A DNA stretch of 64,000 nucleotides, taken from Mycolicibacterium fortuitum subsp. fortuitum. GTDB taxonomy: Bacteria; Actinomycetota; Actinomycetes; Mycobacteriales; Mycobacteriaceae. Each line of letters begins with the position of its first letter. The stretch's first letter is position 1. Location: assembly GCF_022179545.1 (NCBI RefSeq), contig NZ_AP025518.1, positions 248,001 to 312,000 of the forward strand, given 5' to 3'. The position numbers and the translations under genes are program-made. Below are positions 17,474 to 25,853 of the stretch, piece after piece. Below the pieces are notes generated by a model, which was not told the DNA's origin, did not search any database, and worked only from the letters and a program-made list of their open reading frames with translations.

Positions 17474-18736
17474 CTAGCGCACCGTCCTCTTGTGGATCAC
17501 TCCGTCCTTCATCACGAACCCGACATCGAGCGTCGTCGAGATGTCCAGGCTGGGATCACCGGCCACCGCGATGATGTCGGCCAGGTACCCCGGTGCCAGC
17601 CGGCCCAGATCGTCGGCGGCATCGACCAATTCCGCGGCCACCACCGTGGCGGCCTGCAGGGCCTGCATCGGGGTCATGCCGCGCTCCACCAGTGCGCACA
17701 ACTCCTTGGCGTTCTCGCCGTGCGGGATGGCCGGTGCATCGGTGCCACATGCGATGCGTACTCCGGCGGCAATGGCCTTGGGCAGCATGGATTTTGCTCG
17801 CGGGAAGACCTCGAGTGCCTTTTTGCGCAGCTCGGGGGCGATCCGGTCGACGGCCATCGCGTCGGTGAGGTAGGTGGTGGACACCAGGAAGGTGCCGTGG
17901 TCGACCATCATCTGGATGGTCTCGTCGCTTGCCAGGAAGCCGTGTTCGATGCAGTCGATGCCGGCGCGGATGCAGGCCTGGATGGCGGTGTCGCCGACGG
18001 CATGGGCGGCGACCTTGACGCCCGCGCGGTGGGCCTCGTCGGCGATCGCGGCGAACTCGGCATCGGAGTACTGCTGGGCGCCCGGGGCGGTGCTGTGTGA
18101 CATCACGCCACCGGAGGCCGACACCTTGATCAGCTTGGCGCCGTGGCGGATCTGGTAGCGGACGCACGCGATGACGTCGGGCACCCCGTTGGCGATGCCC
18201 TCGGCCACCGACAGCGGCATGATGCCCGGCGCCAGCCGCTGGAACACCGTGGGATCGAGGTGCCCGCCGTAGGGGGTGACGGCGTGGCCGGCCGGATAGA
18301 TGCGCGGTCCCTGGTGCCAGCCCTGGTCGATCGCGCGCTGCAATGCGACGTCGAGCAGGTAACCGCCGGTCTTGACCATCAGACCCAGGTTGCGGACGGT
18401 GGTGAAGCCCGCGTCCAGGGTGGTGCGGGCGTTGACGGCTCCACGCAGCGTCCGGTAGGCCGGGTCGTCCTGTACCCCGTGCATCGGGGTCGGCAGGCCT
18501 CCTGGATTACCCGGGCCGCCGATCAGCAGGTTGAGCTCCATGTCCATCAGCCCGGGCAACAGGGTGACGTCGCCCAGGTCGATGACGGCGGCCGACTCGG
18601 GCAGCGGGCCGTCGGGGTTCACGGCGGTGATCCGGTTGCCCTCGATGACCACGACCGCCGGGGCCCGGACCCGGCCGGCCACCACGTCCACCCACCGGGC
18701 GGCGCGCAGGACCGTCGTCGTATCGGCCTGCGTCAC
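17474..18736 (-). CDS. amidohydrolase-superfamily protein with altered HxH motif
   Basis: Imidazolonepropionase/prolidase-like amidohydrolase fold, 420 aa from GTG 18736. The strand-1 metal motif, normally PGLID-x-H-x-H, reads PGLMDMELNLL, so Glu67 and Asn69 replace the two histidines. Other expected metal residues remain: Lys in LIKVSASGG, His in VAAHAVGD, His in CIEHGF and Asp in CGTDAP. A mononuclear or differently bound metal site is possible. The GTG overlaps the stop of small protein 2 (GTGA), placing it in the Rieske B operon. An in-frame ATG at 18805 lies inside the preceding gene and is not favoured. Confidence 0.9.
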   Translation of the reverse strand: MTQADTTTVLRAARWVDVVAGRVRAPAVVVIEGNRITAVNPDGPLPESAAVIDLGDVTLLPGLMDMELNLLIGGPGNPGGLPTPMHGVQDDPAYRTLRGAVNARTTLDAGFTTVRNLGLMVKTGGYLLDVALQRAIDQGWHQGPRIYPAGHAVTPYGGHLDPTVFQRLAPGIMPLSVAEGIANGVPDVIACVRYQIRHGAKLIKVSASGGVMSHSTAPGAQQYSDAEFAAIADEAHRAGVKVAAHAVGDTAIQACIRAGIDCIEHGFLASDETIQMMVDHGTFLVSTTYLTDAMAVDRIAPELRKKALEVFPRAKSMLPKAIAAGVRIACGTDAPAIPHGENAKELCALVERGMTPMQALQAATVVAAELVDAADDLGRLAPGYLADIIAVAGDPSLDISTTLDVGFVMKDGVIHKRTVR

Positions 18737-19062
18737 GGCACGGGCTCGGCGACGCAGTCCAGCGATGTCGCACCGGAATCCGGTACGCGTGGTTGCTTCC
18801 AGCATTCCACCGGGAATGACACCGTCACCATCGAGTACAGCAGGTGCATCAGGTTGAGCACATCCTCGGGCAGATCGTCGAGGCTGAACTTGTCGCAGAA
18901 GCTGATCGCTTCCTCGGCGCGCGGGGTGATCGCGTCATAGAACGCCTGCATCTCGGTCATGGTCGAGCCCAGTCGCTTGGCATAACGCTGCGGCTCGCTG
19001 GACAGGCACCAGTCCGAAAACTGTTCGAGGTCGGCGAATTCGGTCGGCAGTTTGGGACTCAT
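18733..19062 (-). CDS. small Rieske-partner protein 2 (109 aa)
   Basis: Paralogue of the protein at 13447-13788, with the shared core FYDA-x2-PR-x-EEAI, CDKF-x-LDD-x-P-x-D and LNL-x-HL-x-YS. It starts 4 bp after the Rieske alpha B stop and overlaps the amidohydrolase start, so it is tightly built into the operon. The repeated order Rieske alpha then small protein in both modules indicates that the pair was duplicated together and works together. No known domain is recognised. Confidence 0.85.
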   Translation of the reverse strand: MSPKLPTEFADLEQFSDWCLSSEPQRYAKRLGSTMTEMQAFYDAITPRAEEAISFCDKFSLDDLPEDVLNLMHLLYSMVTVSFPVECWKQPRVPDSGATSLDCVAEPVP

Positions 19063-19066
19063 CGGT

Positions 19067-20341
19067 TCATACCCCCGCTGTCTTGCGCTGGTAGTCGTCG
19101 ATCCACGCCGCGGTCTCCTTGTGCAGATGGCGAAGCAGGATCTCCTGGTCGCAGAGCAGGAACTCGTCGACCACCCGGGTCTCGATCGAGCTCTGGGTCG
19201 CCTCAAGGGTGTTGGCGTCCTGCAGGCCGTACTCCTTGAAGGAGACGGCGGCCAGTTCCTGGGCCAGCCGCTCGCGTGGTGTGCGCGGCTGTGGGAAGTA
19301 GAGCGTGCATTCGAAGGTGTGTGTGTTGAACGACGTCGGCCAGTAGTGGTACGTCAGATACCAGCCCTGGCCCCAGAACAGCATGACGAAGTTGGGGAAC
19401 AACTGGAACGAGTCGAGCCCCCACGGATCGCACTTGGCCGGGTTCAGCCCGGGCGGCATCTCGCCGAGATCCGGTTTTTCCCATGGGCCGAAAAGCCCGC
19501 TCTGACAGATGTCTTCGATGGGTTTGCGCATCTCGTCGGCCATCTCCCAGGCCCTCACCCCGGACGTGCTCACCAGCCGGTGCGGCCCTTCGATCCGGTA
19601 GTGCGGTGCCTCGAATCCGGCCTCCGCGGCGGCCTTCGAATAGGCGGTCGGAGACTGGTTCGCGTGCAGGATGGGTGCGTGATAGAACTCCTGGAAGGCG
19701 TCCATGTAGAGCTTCCAATTCGCCTTGACCTCAGAGCGATAGGTGAATCGCGAGGTCATCTTGTCGAAGGGGTAGCCCTCCAGTCCCGTGATCATCGGGC
19801 CGAGGAATTCGCGGAGGGATTGTTCGGGCGCTTCGGCATGGCCGGCGAAGTTGACGAAGATGAAGCCCTCCCATACCTCGCAGTGCACCGGCACCAGGCC
19901 GTAACGGCTCTTGTCGAGGTCGAAGAACTCGGACTCCTGCTGGACGAAGGTGAGCTCGCCGTCCAGGTCGTAACGCCACGCGTGGTATTTGCAGGTGAAC
20001 TGCCGGCACACGCCGCTGGTCTCCTCCAGTGGCATGTCGTCCCACACCAGCTTGTTGCCGCGGTGGCGGCAGACGTTGTGGAAGGCCTTCACCTCGCCGG
20101 ACTTGCCGCGCACCACGATGATCGAGGTGTTGGCCGCCTTCATCTCCCGGGTGAAGTAGCTGCCCTTGCGTGAAAGTTGTTCGACCCGTCCGACATTGAG
20201 CCACGCACGTTTGAAGATCGCCTTGCGCTCCAGTTCGTAGATCTCGGGGCTGATCGAATCTTCGTACGACACCGGGCCGGTGCCCAGCTCCGGGTAGTGC
20301 TGCGTCCAGCTGCCTTCTGCCGGCTTGGGAAACCGAGCCAT
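19067..20341 (-). CDS. Rieske-type oxygenase alpha subunit B (canonical)
   Basis: Rieske non-heme iron oxygenase alpha subunit, 424 aa. The 2Fe-2S ligands are canonical: Cys91-x-His93 (CRHRG) and Cys117-x2-His120 (CKYHAW). The catalytic domain has His221 and His226 (QEFYHAPILH), Asp375 and bridging Glu218, as in CntA-type enzymes, which use Glu where ring dioxygenases use Asp. The protein aligns along its whole length with Rieske A, including the N-terminal PKPAEGSWT. First gene of the operon Rieske B-small protein 2-amidohydrolase, diverging from an aldehyde dehydrogenase across 147 bp that holds operator copy 2. Confidence 0.95.
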   Translation of the reverse strand: MARFPKPAEGSWTQHYPELGTGPVSYEDSISPEIYELERKAIFKRAWLNVGRVEQLSRKGSYFTREMKAANTSIIVVRGKSGEVKAFHNVCRHRGNKLVWDDMPLEETSGVCRQFTCKYHAWRYDLDGELTFVQQESEFFDLDKSRYGLVPVHCEVWEGFIFVNFAGHAEAPEQSLREFLGPMITGLEGYPFDKMTSRFTYRSEVKANWKLYMDAFQEFYHAPILHANQSPTAYSKAAAEAGFEAPHYRIEGPHRLVSTSGVRAWEMADEMRKPIEDICQSGLFGPWEKPDLGEMPPGLNPAKCDPWGLDSFQLFPNFVMLFWGQGWYLTYHYWPTSFNTHTFECTLYFPQPRTPRERLAQELAAVSFKEYGLQDANTLEATQSSIETRVVDEFLLCDQEILLRHLHKETAAWIDDYQRKTAGV

Positions 20342-20436
20342 GCCCGCTCCTAAAGAGATGTGATCGAACCGATGTTGCCGACGTCGGGCTGCGATGCCGG
20401 CCAGGGGCTTCAGGCTCGACGGTAGACGGCAGTTTC

Positions 20437-20457
20437 ATCAATAACAAGTAGTTGATA
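20437..20457. promoter_or_regulatory. shared 21-bp operator, copy 2 (Rieske B / aldehyde dehydrogenase promoter)
   Basis: The reverse complement matches 16931-16951 at 19 of 21 positions. It lies in the divergent region 20342-20488, 31 bp before the aldehyde dehydrogenase start. It links both divergent operons to the reductase operon as one regulon. Confidence 0.65.
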
Positions 20458-20488
20458 CTCTAAATTCGACGGAGGCGGGAGAGTCTGG

Positions 20489-21949
20489 ATGGATCAGCAT
20501 CTTGGTGAGTACCTCGGCATCGAGGCGGACTGGTCGCTCGAGGGCGATGATGCCCACGCGGTGGAGGTGATCTCCCCGCACACCGAGCAGCCCATCGCCC
20601 GCGTGGTGGCAGCCGGCCCGGCCGAGGTGGATGCAGCCGTCGCGGCGGCGCGGGCGGCTATCGACCACGGGCCGTGGCCGCGTCTCGACCCGGCCGAACG
20701 CATCGCGGCGGTGCGGCGCCTCGCCGAGATTTACGCCGGTCGACGCGGGGAGATGGCACAACTCATCTCGGCAGAGATGGGAGCGCCCATCAGTTTCGCC
20801 CAACGCGCGCAGGTCGGCCTTCCGGCCATGATGATGTCCGCGTTCTGCGACCTCGCCGAAACCTATCCCTGGCACCAGACCCGCACTGGTTTCTTCGGAT
20901 CGGACGTACGTATCCAGAAGCAACCGGTGGGCGTCGTCGCCGCCATCGTGCCGTGGAACATGCCGCAGTTCCTCATCGTTACCAAGCTGGTGCCCGCGCT
21001 GCTGGCCGGGTGTGCGGTGGTGCTCAAGCCGGCCCCTCAAAGCCCGCTGGATGCTGCGCTTTTGAGCGACATGCTCAAGGAGGTCGGCCTGCCCGACGGC
21101 GTCGTCTCCGTCATCCAGGGTGACGCCGGAGTCGGTGCCCGGCTGGTCGGTCATCCCGGCGTCGACAAGGTCTCGTTCACCGGCTCCAGCGCGGCAGGCC
21201 GGGCCGTCGCCGCAGCGGCAGCGGCCAACCTGACCAAGGTGAGCCTCGAACTCGGAGGCAAGTCGGCGGCCATCATCCTCGACGACGCCGACCCGGACAC
21301 GGTGGCGGCCGGTGTGCGGTCGGCCAGCCTGTCCAACAGCGGCCAGATCTGCAATGCGCTGACCCGCATCGTCGTCCCGGCCGCCCGGGAACGCGAGTTC
21401 GTCGACGCTCTCGCCGACCGAATGAACGCACTCATCGTCGGCGATCCCGCCGATCCCGCCACCGAACTGGGGCCACTCGTGTCCCGACGGCAGCAGCAGC
21501 GCGTACGGGACTACATCGACCTCGGCCGGAACGAAGGTGCGCGGATGGTCTGCGGTGGCACCGACCTGCCGGACGGCGTAGACAGCGGCTGGTACGTCCG
21601 GCCCACACTTTTCGCCGGCGCGGACAACTCGATGCGGATCGCCCGAGAAGAGATCTTCGGGCCCGTCCTCACCGTGATCGGCTACCGGAACGAGGACGAG
21701 GCCATCGCGATCGCCAACGACTCCGCCTACGGACTGGCCGGCTCGGTCTGGACGGCCGACACCGACCGCGGGATCAGCGTCGCCGAGCGTGTACAAACCG
21801 GAACTTTCGGGGTAAACCAGGGATACACAATGGATCCGTTCGCACCGTTCGGCGGCATCAAGAACAGCGGATACGGCCGGGAACTCGGCCGTGAAGGCCT
21901 CGAGGGCTATCTCGAAACCAAGTCCATAGCCGTCGCAACCGCACGTTGA
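20489..21949 (+). CDS. NAD(P)-dependent aldehyde dehydrogenase
   Basis: Classical ALDH of 486 aa that oxidises an aldehyde to the acid. VPWNMPQ (Rossmann entry), FTGSSAAGR, the general base Glu in LELGGKS and the nucleophile Cys in NSGQICNA are present, with EEIFGPVL and the C-terminal PFGGIKNSGYGRE. It follows ribosome site GGAGG (20471-20475). It diverges from Rieske B and is followed after 10 bp by an amidohydrolase, so it belongs to the oxygenase cluster. The substrate is probably the aldehyde formed by oxygenase dealkylation or by SDR action. Confidence 0.95.
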   Translation: MDQHLGEYLGIEADWSLEGDDAHAVEVISPHTEQPIARVVAAGPAEVDAAVAAARAAIDHGPWPRLDPAERIAAVRRLAEIYAGRRGEMAQLISAEMGAPISFAQRAQVGLPAMMMSAFCDLAETYPWHQTRTGFFGSDVRIQKQPVGVVAAIVPWNMPQFLIVTKLVPALLAGCAVVLKPAPQSPLDAALLSDMLKEVGLPDGVVSVIQGDAGVGARLVGHPGVDKVSFTGSSAAGRAVAAAAAANLTKVSLELGGKSAAIILDDADPDTVAAGVRSASLSNSGQICNALTRIVVPAAREREFVDALADRMNALIVGDPADPATELGPLVSRRQQQRVRDYIDLGRNEGARMVCGGTDLPDGVDSGWYVRPTLFAGADNSMRIAREEIFGPVLTVIGYRNEDEAIAIANDSAYGLAGSVWTADTDRGISVAERVQTGTFGVNQGYTMDPFAPFGGIKNSGYGRELGREGLEGYLETKSIAVATAR

Positions 21950-21959
21950 GGGGACGAGT

Positions 21960-23102
21960 ATGACCGTCACGGCATCGCCGAGGATTCCGGCCAAAGAGCG
22001 CATCGCCGTGCGATGCGTCGACTCCGATGTGCACCCGGTGCCGCGTCGCGGCGTGTTGGGGGAGTACATCCCCGAGCCATGGCGCAGCAGGTATTTCGGT
22101 ACTCACGACGTGGGCGAGCTGATCTACTACGACGCGCCTGACTACGCGCACGCCTACGCCATGCGCACCGACACGTTCCCTTCCGACGGTGAATTCGCCG
22201 GCAGCGACCCGGATCTGGCCTTCCGGCAACTGATCATGGAGGCCGGCGCCGACATCGCGATCCTGGAACCCGCGGCGTACTCGGCGCACATCCCCGAGGC
22301 CAATCACGCGATGAACTGCGCGCTCAACGACTGGCAGGCCAACCACTGGCTGGACAGCCACAACAACTGGCACGAGCGCTGGCGCGGTTCCATCTGCCTG
22401 GCCGTCGAAGCCCCGGAGCTCGGGGCGCAGGAGATCGAACGGTGGGCCGGCCACCCGTACATGGCGCAGATCCTGATCAAGGCTGAGCCGCGGCCGTCGT
22501 GGGGCGATCCGAAGTACGACCCGATCTGGGCCGCCGCCACCAAGCACGACATCACCGTGAGCTGCCATCTGTCCCGCGGTGAATACGACGAGCTCCCGCT
22601 TCCGCCGGTCGGATTACCGAGCTACAACCATGATTTCATGGTCACCTACTCATTGCTGGCGGCCAACCAGGTGATGAGCCTGATCTTCGACGGGGTCTTC
22701 GACCGGTTCCCGACACTGCGCATCGTGTTCGTCGAGCACGCCTTCACCTGGATACTGCCCTTGATGTGGCGCATGGATGCCATCTACGAGGCGCGGAAGT
22801 CCTGGATGGACATCAAGCGCAAGCCCAGCGAGTACGTCAAGGACCACATCAAATTCACCACCCAGCCGCTGGACTACCCCGAGGACAAGACCGAGCTGTC
22901 CCGGGCCTTCGAGTGGATGGAGTGCGACAAGATCCTGCTGTTCTCCAGCGATTATCCGCATTGGACCTTCGACGATCCCCGCTGGCTGGTCAAGCATCTC
23001 CCCGAGCACGCGCGCGAAAACGTGATGTTTCGCAACGGGATCGAAACCTACAAGCTGCCTGACACCGTCCCGGTGCTCGAAGGTCAGGTCCGGGTCTTCT
23101 AG
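21960..23102 (+). CDS. amidohydrolase_2 (ACMSD-like) metal-dependent hydrolase
   Basis: TIM-barrel metal enzyme of 380 aa of the amidohydrolase_2 family, which includes hydrolases and decarboxylases. DSDVHP supplies strand-1 ligands (D-x-H), with His in SCHLSRGE, His in VEHAFTW and Asp in SSDYPHW. Start ATG 21960 follows GAGGGG. It is cotranscribed with the aldehyde dehydrogenase (10-bp gap) and is probably a late step of the same pathway. Such proteins also occur in steroid and aromatic degradation clusters. An 8-bp inverted repeat at its end may terminate transcription. Confidence 0.9.
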   Translation: MTVTASPRIPAKERIAVRCVDSDVHPVPRRGVLGEYIPEPWRSRYFGTHDVGELIYYDAPDYAHAYAMRTDTFPSDGEFAGSDPDLAFRQLIMEAGADIAILEPAAYSAHIPEANHAMNCALNDWQANHWLDSHNNWHERWRGSICLAVEAPELGAQEIERWAGHPYMAQILIKAEPRPSWGDPKYDPIWAAATKHDITVSCHLSRGEYDELPLPPVGLPSYNHDFMVTYSLLAANQVMSLIFDGVFDRFPTLRIVFVEHAFTWILPLMWRMDAIYEARKSWMDIKRKPSEYVKDHIKFTTQPLDYPEDKTELSRAFEWMECDKILLFSSDYPHWTFDDPRWLVKHLPEHARENVMFRNGIETYKLPDTVPVLEGQVRVF

Positions 23103-23139
23103 GGCGCCCCCGCGTGGGTTCGGCGTAAGCAGGCGCCCT
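23101..23139. terminator. hairpin between convergent amidohydrolase and TetR genes
   Basis: AGGGCGCC (23101-23108) and GGCGCCCT (23132-23139) pair perfectly across a 23-nt loop. The position between converging stops suggests a bidirectional terminator. There is no U tract. Confidence 0.4.
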
Positions 23140-23741
23140 CAGGGCAGTTTGATGGCAGACACATACATGTCGACGATCGGCCGGTAGAGGTCGACGTCGT
23201 CGAGTTCGCTGCCCAGGACCACGGCGTCGCTGGTGGCGATGAGTACTTGGGCGAAAGTCGAGGCCGGAATCCGCAATGTCGCGCCCCAACGCTCCATCCC
23301 GGAGGCGATGAACTTGCCCAGCGCCTCGACGACTTCGGCGCGTTTCGCCGCCACCCGCTCCTGCGCCTCTGGGTTGCGGCGTAGGTAGAGCGTGAATTCG
23401 TGGCCGAGCGCGGCATGGTCGGCGCCCCGGTCACGGCTCAGCTCACGCCAGCGTTTGGCGATCTCGTCGAGCTCGGCCGGCCCGACCTGGGTCGCACCGG
23501 ACATCACCTCGGCGAAGTTGTCGAAGTACCGCCGCCAGTATCTGTCGCTGACGGCCAGGAAGAGATCGTCCTTGGTGGCGAAATGCTTGTAGATCGCGCC
23601 CTTGGTGTAGCCAGCGGCTCGGGCGATGTCATCGAGAGTGGCTGGCGCAAAACCTTTTTCGGCAAACACCTCCTCGGCGGCATCGAGCAGCACTGAGCGC
23701 GTGTGCTCAAGCCTGCGTTCCCGGGTCCAGCGCTCCGCCAT
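23139..23741 (-). CDS. TetR-family transcriptional regulator
   Basis: Repressor of 200 aa. The N-terminal HTH is typical (ILD-like VLLDAAEEVFAEKGF, then TLDDIARAAGYTKGAIYKHFATKDDLFLAV). The C-terminal ligand domain is helical. It diverges from the AveC-like operon across 124 bp that contains inverted repeats, so it probably controls that operon and itself. A role over the adjacent oxygenase cluster is also possible. Confidence 0.94.
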   Translation of the reverse strand: MAERWTRERRLEHTRSVLLDAAEEVFAEKGFAPATLDDIARAAGYTKGAIYKHFATKDDLFLAVSDRYWRRYFDNFAEVMSGATQVGPAELDEIAKRWRELSRDRGADHAALGHEFTLYLRRNPEAQERVAAKRAEVVEALGKFIASGMERWGATLRIPASTFAQVLIATSDAVVLGSELDDVDLYRPIVDMYVSAIKLP

Positions 23742-23760
23742 GGCTGAAGTCTGCCACAGA

Positions 23761-23809
23761 ATCTGAGCGACCTATTGGAATCTCAGATACCCATGAGTAT
23801 ATTTGTATC
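23761..23809. promoter_or_regulatory. inverted repeats in TetR/AveC-like divergent promoter
   Basis: ATCTGAG (23761-23767) pairs with CTCAGAT (23782-23788), and GATAC (23786-23790) pairs with GTATC (23805-23809). This AT-rich stretch is the likely promoter/operator for both genes. The exact site bound by the TetR is not resolved. Confidence 0.45.
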
Positions 23810-23865
23810 CGTTGGGCCGCCCCGCGCCGCCGACTGCCTCCACGATCGCCAAGGGGAAACCGAGC

Positions 23866-25035
23866 ATGAGTGATCTGTCCAAGAAGCCTGTCGTCACCGA
23901 ATCAATCAGCGGAATCGCTGCTCTCGACAAGCCAGGTCCGTCGTCATCGAACGCGTTCAAGATCTGGGCGACCGTCGGCGGTTTGGTTCTCGCACTGACG
24001 TTGTATCTGTTCGTCCGATGGGTCACCGGGCCCTATTTCGAGTCGGTGTCGGGTGGCCCGAGCGAGCCACCGCTGTATATGAAGATTCCGCTGATGGCCA
24101 ACGCCGTGGTGCTCTGGATCGGTCTGCCCTTTGCCTTGTGGTTCTTCATCATTCGACCGTGGGTGCGGGAGAGGCGGATCACCCTCGACGGCATGCTGCT
24201 GGTGTCGATGGGGTTGATGATGTTCCAGGACCCGATGCTCAACTACTACAGCACCTGGTGCACGTACAACGCGTGGCTGTTCAACCAGGGATCCTGGGCG
24301 CCGCACATTCCGGGCTGGGTGGCACACGAGGAACCGGGGCATACGGTCCCCGAGCCACTGCTGACCAACATTCCCGGCTATGCCTACGGTGTCTTGCTGC
24401 TCACCATCGTCGGATGCGCGATCATGCGGAAAATCAAGAACCGGTGGCCTGGCATCGGCAACCTGCGCCTGATCCTGGCCACCTACGCTATCGCCATCGT
24501 CTTCGACTTCGTCATGGAAGCCCTGATCATGCTGCCGATCGGGTTCTACTCCTACCCCGGTGCCATCCAATCGCTCTCGTTCAACGCCGGGACCTACTAC
24601 CAGTGGCCGATCTACGAGGGCTTCATGTGGGGCGGCGTCCAGACGGCGCTCGTCTGCCTGCGCTTCTTCACCGACGACCGCGGACACACCTTGGTCGAGC
24701 GCGGAATCGACCGCCTCCGTGGCGGTTTCGTCAAGCAACAGTTCATCCGCTTCCTAGCGATCTTCGGCGGTGTCAGCGCGTGCTTCTTCCTCTTCTACAA
24801 CGTCCCCGCCACCTGGCTGGGCATGCACGGAGACGCGTGGCCCGAAGACGTCCAGAAGCGGTCGTACTTCAACCCCGGCATCTGTGGCGAGGGAACCGAC
24901 CGGCCGTGCCCGAATCCTGATCTGCCGCTGCCGACCAAGCACTCGGGGTACGTCAACCACGACGGGGAACTGGTCCTTCCGGAAGGCGTGACCATCCCAC
25001 CCGTAGTGCCGATCCTTCGGGGCGAACAGCCATGA
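23866..25035 (+). CDS. AveC-like (spirocyclase family) integral membrane protein
   Basis: Polytopic membrane protein of 389 aa from ATG 23866 (AAGGGGA at 23851-23857). About six or seven hydrophobic segments are visible, the first near residues 30-50 and the last near 290-310, followed by a polar tail with PGICGEGTD-x-PCPNPD. The conserved MMFQDPMLNYYSTWCTYN, GFYSYPGA and WPIYEGFMWGG segments match proteins annotated as the spirocyclase AveC family. In avermectin biosynthesis AveC acts on a polyketide; the role in mycobacteria is not established. Its stop overlaps the ATG of the NorQ-like gene (ATGA), implying a joint function. Confidence 0.8.
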   Translation: MSDLSKKPVVTESISGIAALDKPGPSSSNAFKIWATVGGLVLALTLYLFVRWVTGPYFESVSGGPSEPPLYMKIPLMANAVVLWIGLPFALWFFIIRPWVRERRITLDGMLLVSMGLMMFQDPMLNYYSTWCTYNAWLFNQGSWAPHIPGWVAHEEPGHTVPEPLLTNIPGYAYGVLLLTIVGCAIMRKIKNRWPGIGNLRLILATYAIAIVFDFVMEALIMLPIGFYSYPGAIQSLSFNAGTYYQWPIYEGFMWGGVQTALVCLRFFTDDRGHTLVERGIDRLRGGFVKQQFIRFLAIFGGVSACFFLFYNVPATWLGMHGDAWPEDVQKRSYFNPGICGEGTDRPCPNPDLPLPTKHSGYVNHDGELVLPEGVTIPPVVPILRGEQP

Positions 25036-25853
25036 CGGCCGGCACGTTGCGGTCGGCTGTCGAAACGGCTTCGCCTGCACCGTTTTACCGTGCCGCGGGC
25101 AGGGAAGTCGAAACTTTTCGGGCGGCCGCCCGCCGCGGCGCACCGGTGCTGCTCAAAGGACCCACCGGTTGCGGAAAAACCCGTTTCGTCGAAGCGATGG
25201 CTCATGAACTCGGTCGTGAGCTCATCACCGTCGCCGGCCATGAGGACATGACATCGGCGGATCTCGTGGGGCGCTTCCTACTGAAGGGCGGCGAAACCAC
25301 CTGGGTGGACGGTCCATTGACCAGGGCGGTGCGAGACGGCGCCATCTGCTATCTCGACGAGATCGTGGAGGCGCGTCAGGACACGACGGTGGTCATCCAT
25401 CCGCTCGCCGACCACCGGCGTGAACTGCCCATCGATCGGCTGGGCACCAGCTTGCCCGCGGCACCCGGGTTTCAACTGGTGATTTCCTACAACCCCGGCT
25501 ACCAGAGCATCTTGAAGAGCCTCAAGAACTCGACCCGTCAGCGCTTCGTCGCGATCAGCCTCGACTTCCCGGCTGCCGAGATCGAGACCGAGATCGTCGC
25601 CACCGAGGCCGGGATCGACTCATCCACCGCTGAGTCGCTGGTTGCACTCGGAAACGCCATCCGGCGTCTGGACGGTTCCGCACTGAGCGAGGTGGCCTCG
25701 ACCCGCATGCTGATTCTCGCCGGTGGCCTGGTCGCCGAAGGACTCAGCCTGCGCGACGCCGTCCAGTCCGCCGTAGTTGAGGTGCTCTCGGACGATCCGG
25801 ATGTGATCCAGGGTCTCGCAGAACTGGTCGACGCGATCCTGCCACCGCCGTGA
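25032..25853 (+). CDS. NorQ/CbbQ-type MoxR AAA+ ATPase
   Basis: AAA+ ATPase of 273 aa. Walker A GPTGCGKT (43-50), Walker B ICYLDE (105-110) and the family's LVISYNPGYQSILK segment identify the NorQ/CbbQ/CoxD-GvpN group of MoxR ATPases. These act with a VWA partner to activate or metallate target enzymes such as NO reductase, Rubisco or CO dehydrogenase. Here both overlaps (ATGA with the AveC-like gene, GTGA with the VWA gene) make a three-gene coupled operon. The client is probably the AveC-like protein or one of the nearby metal oxygenases. No NO reductase genes are seen. Confidence 0.92.
   Translation: MTAGTLRSAVETASPAPFYRAAGREVETFRAAARRGAPVLLKGPTGCGKTRFVEAMAHELGRELITVAGHEDMTSADLVGRFLLKGGETTWVDGPLTRAVRDGAICYLDEIVEARQDTTVVIHPLADHRRELPIDRLGTSLPAAPGFQLVISYNPGYQSILKSLKNSTRQRFVAISLDFPAAEIETEIVATEAGIDSSTAESLVALGNAIRRLDGSALSEVASTRMLILAGGLVAEGLSLRDAVQSAVVEVLSDDPDVIQGLAELVDAILPPP

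Noticed and set aside
20438..22069. 543-codon frame on the minus strand opposite the aldehyde dehydrogenase
   Set aside because: No motif and an Arg/Gly/His-rich composition; the plus-strand gene has all ALDH catalytic residues.
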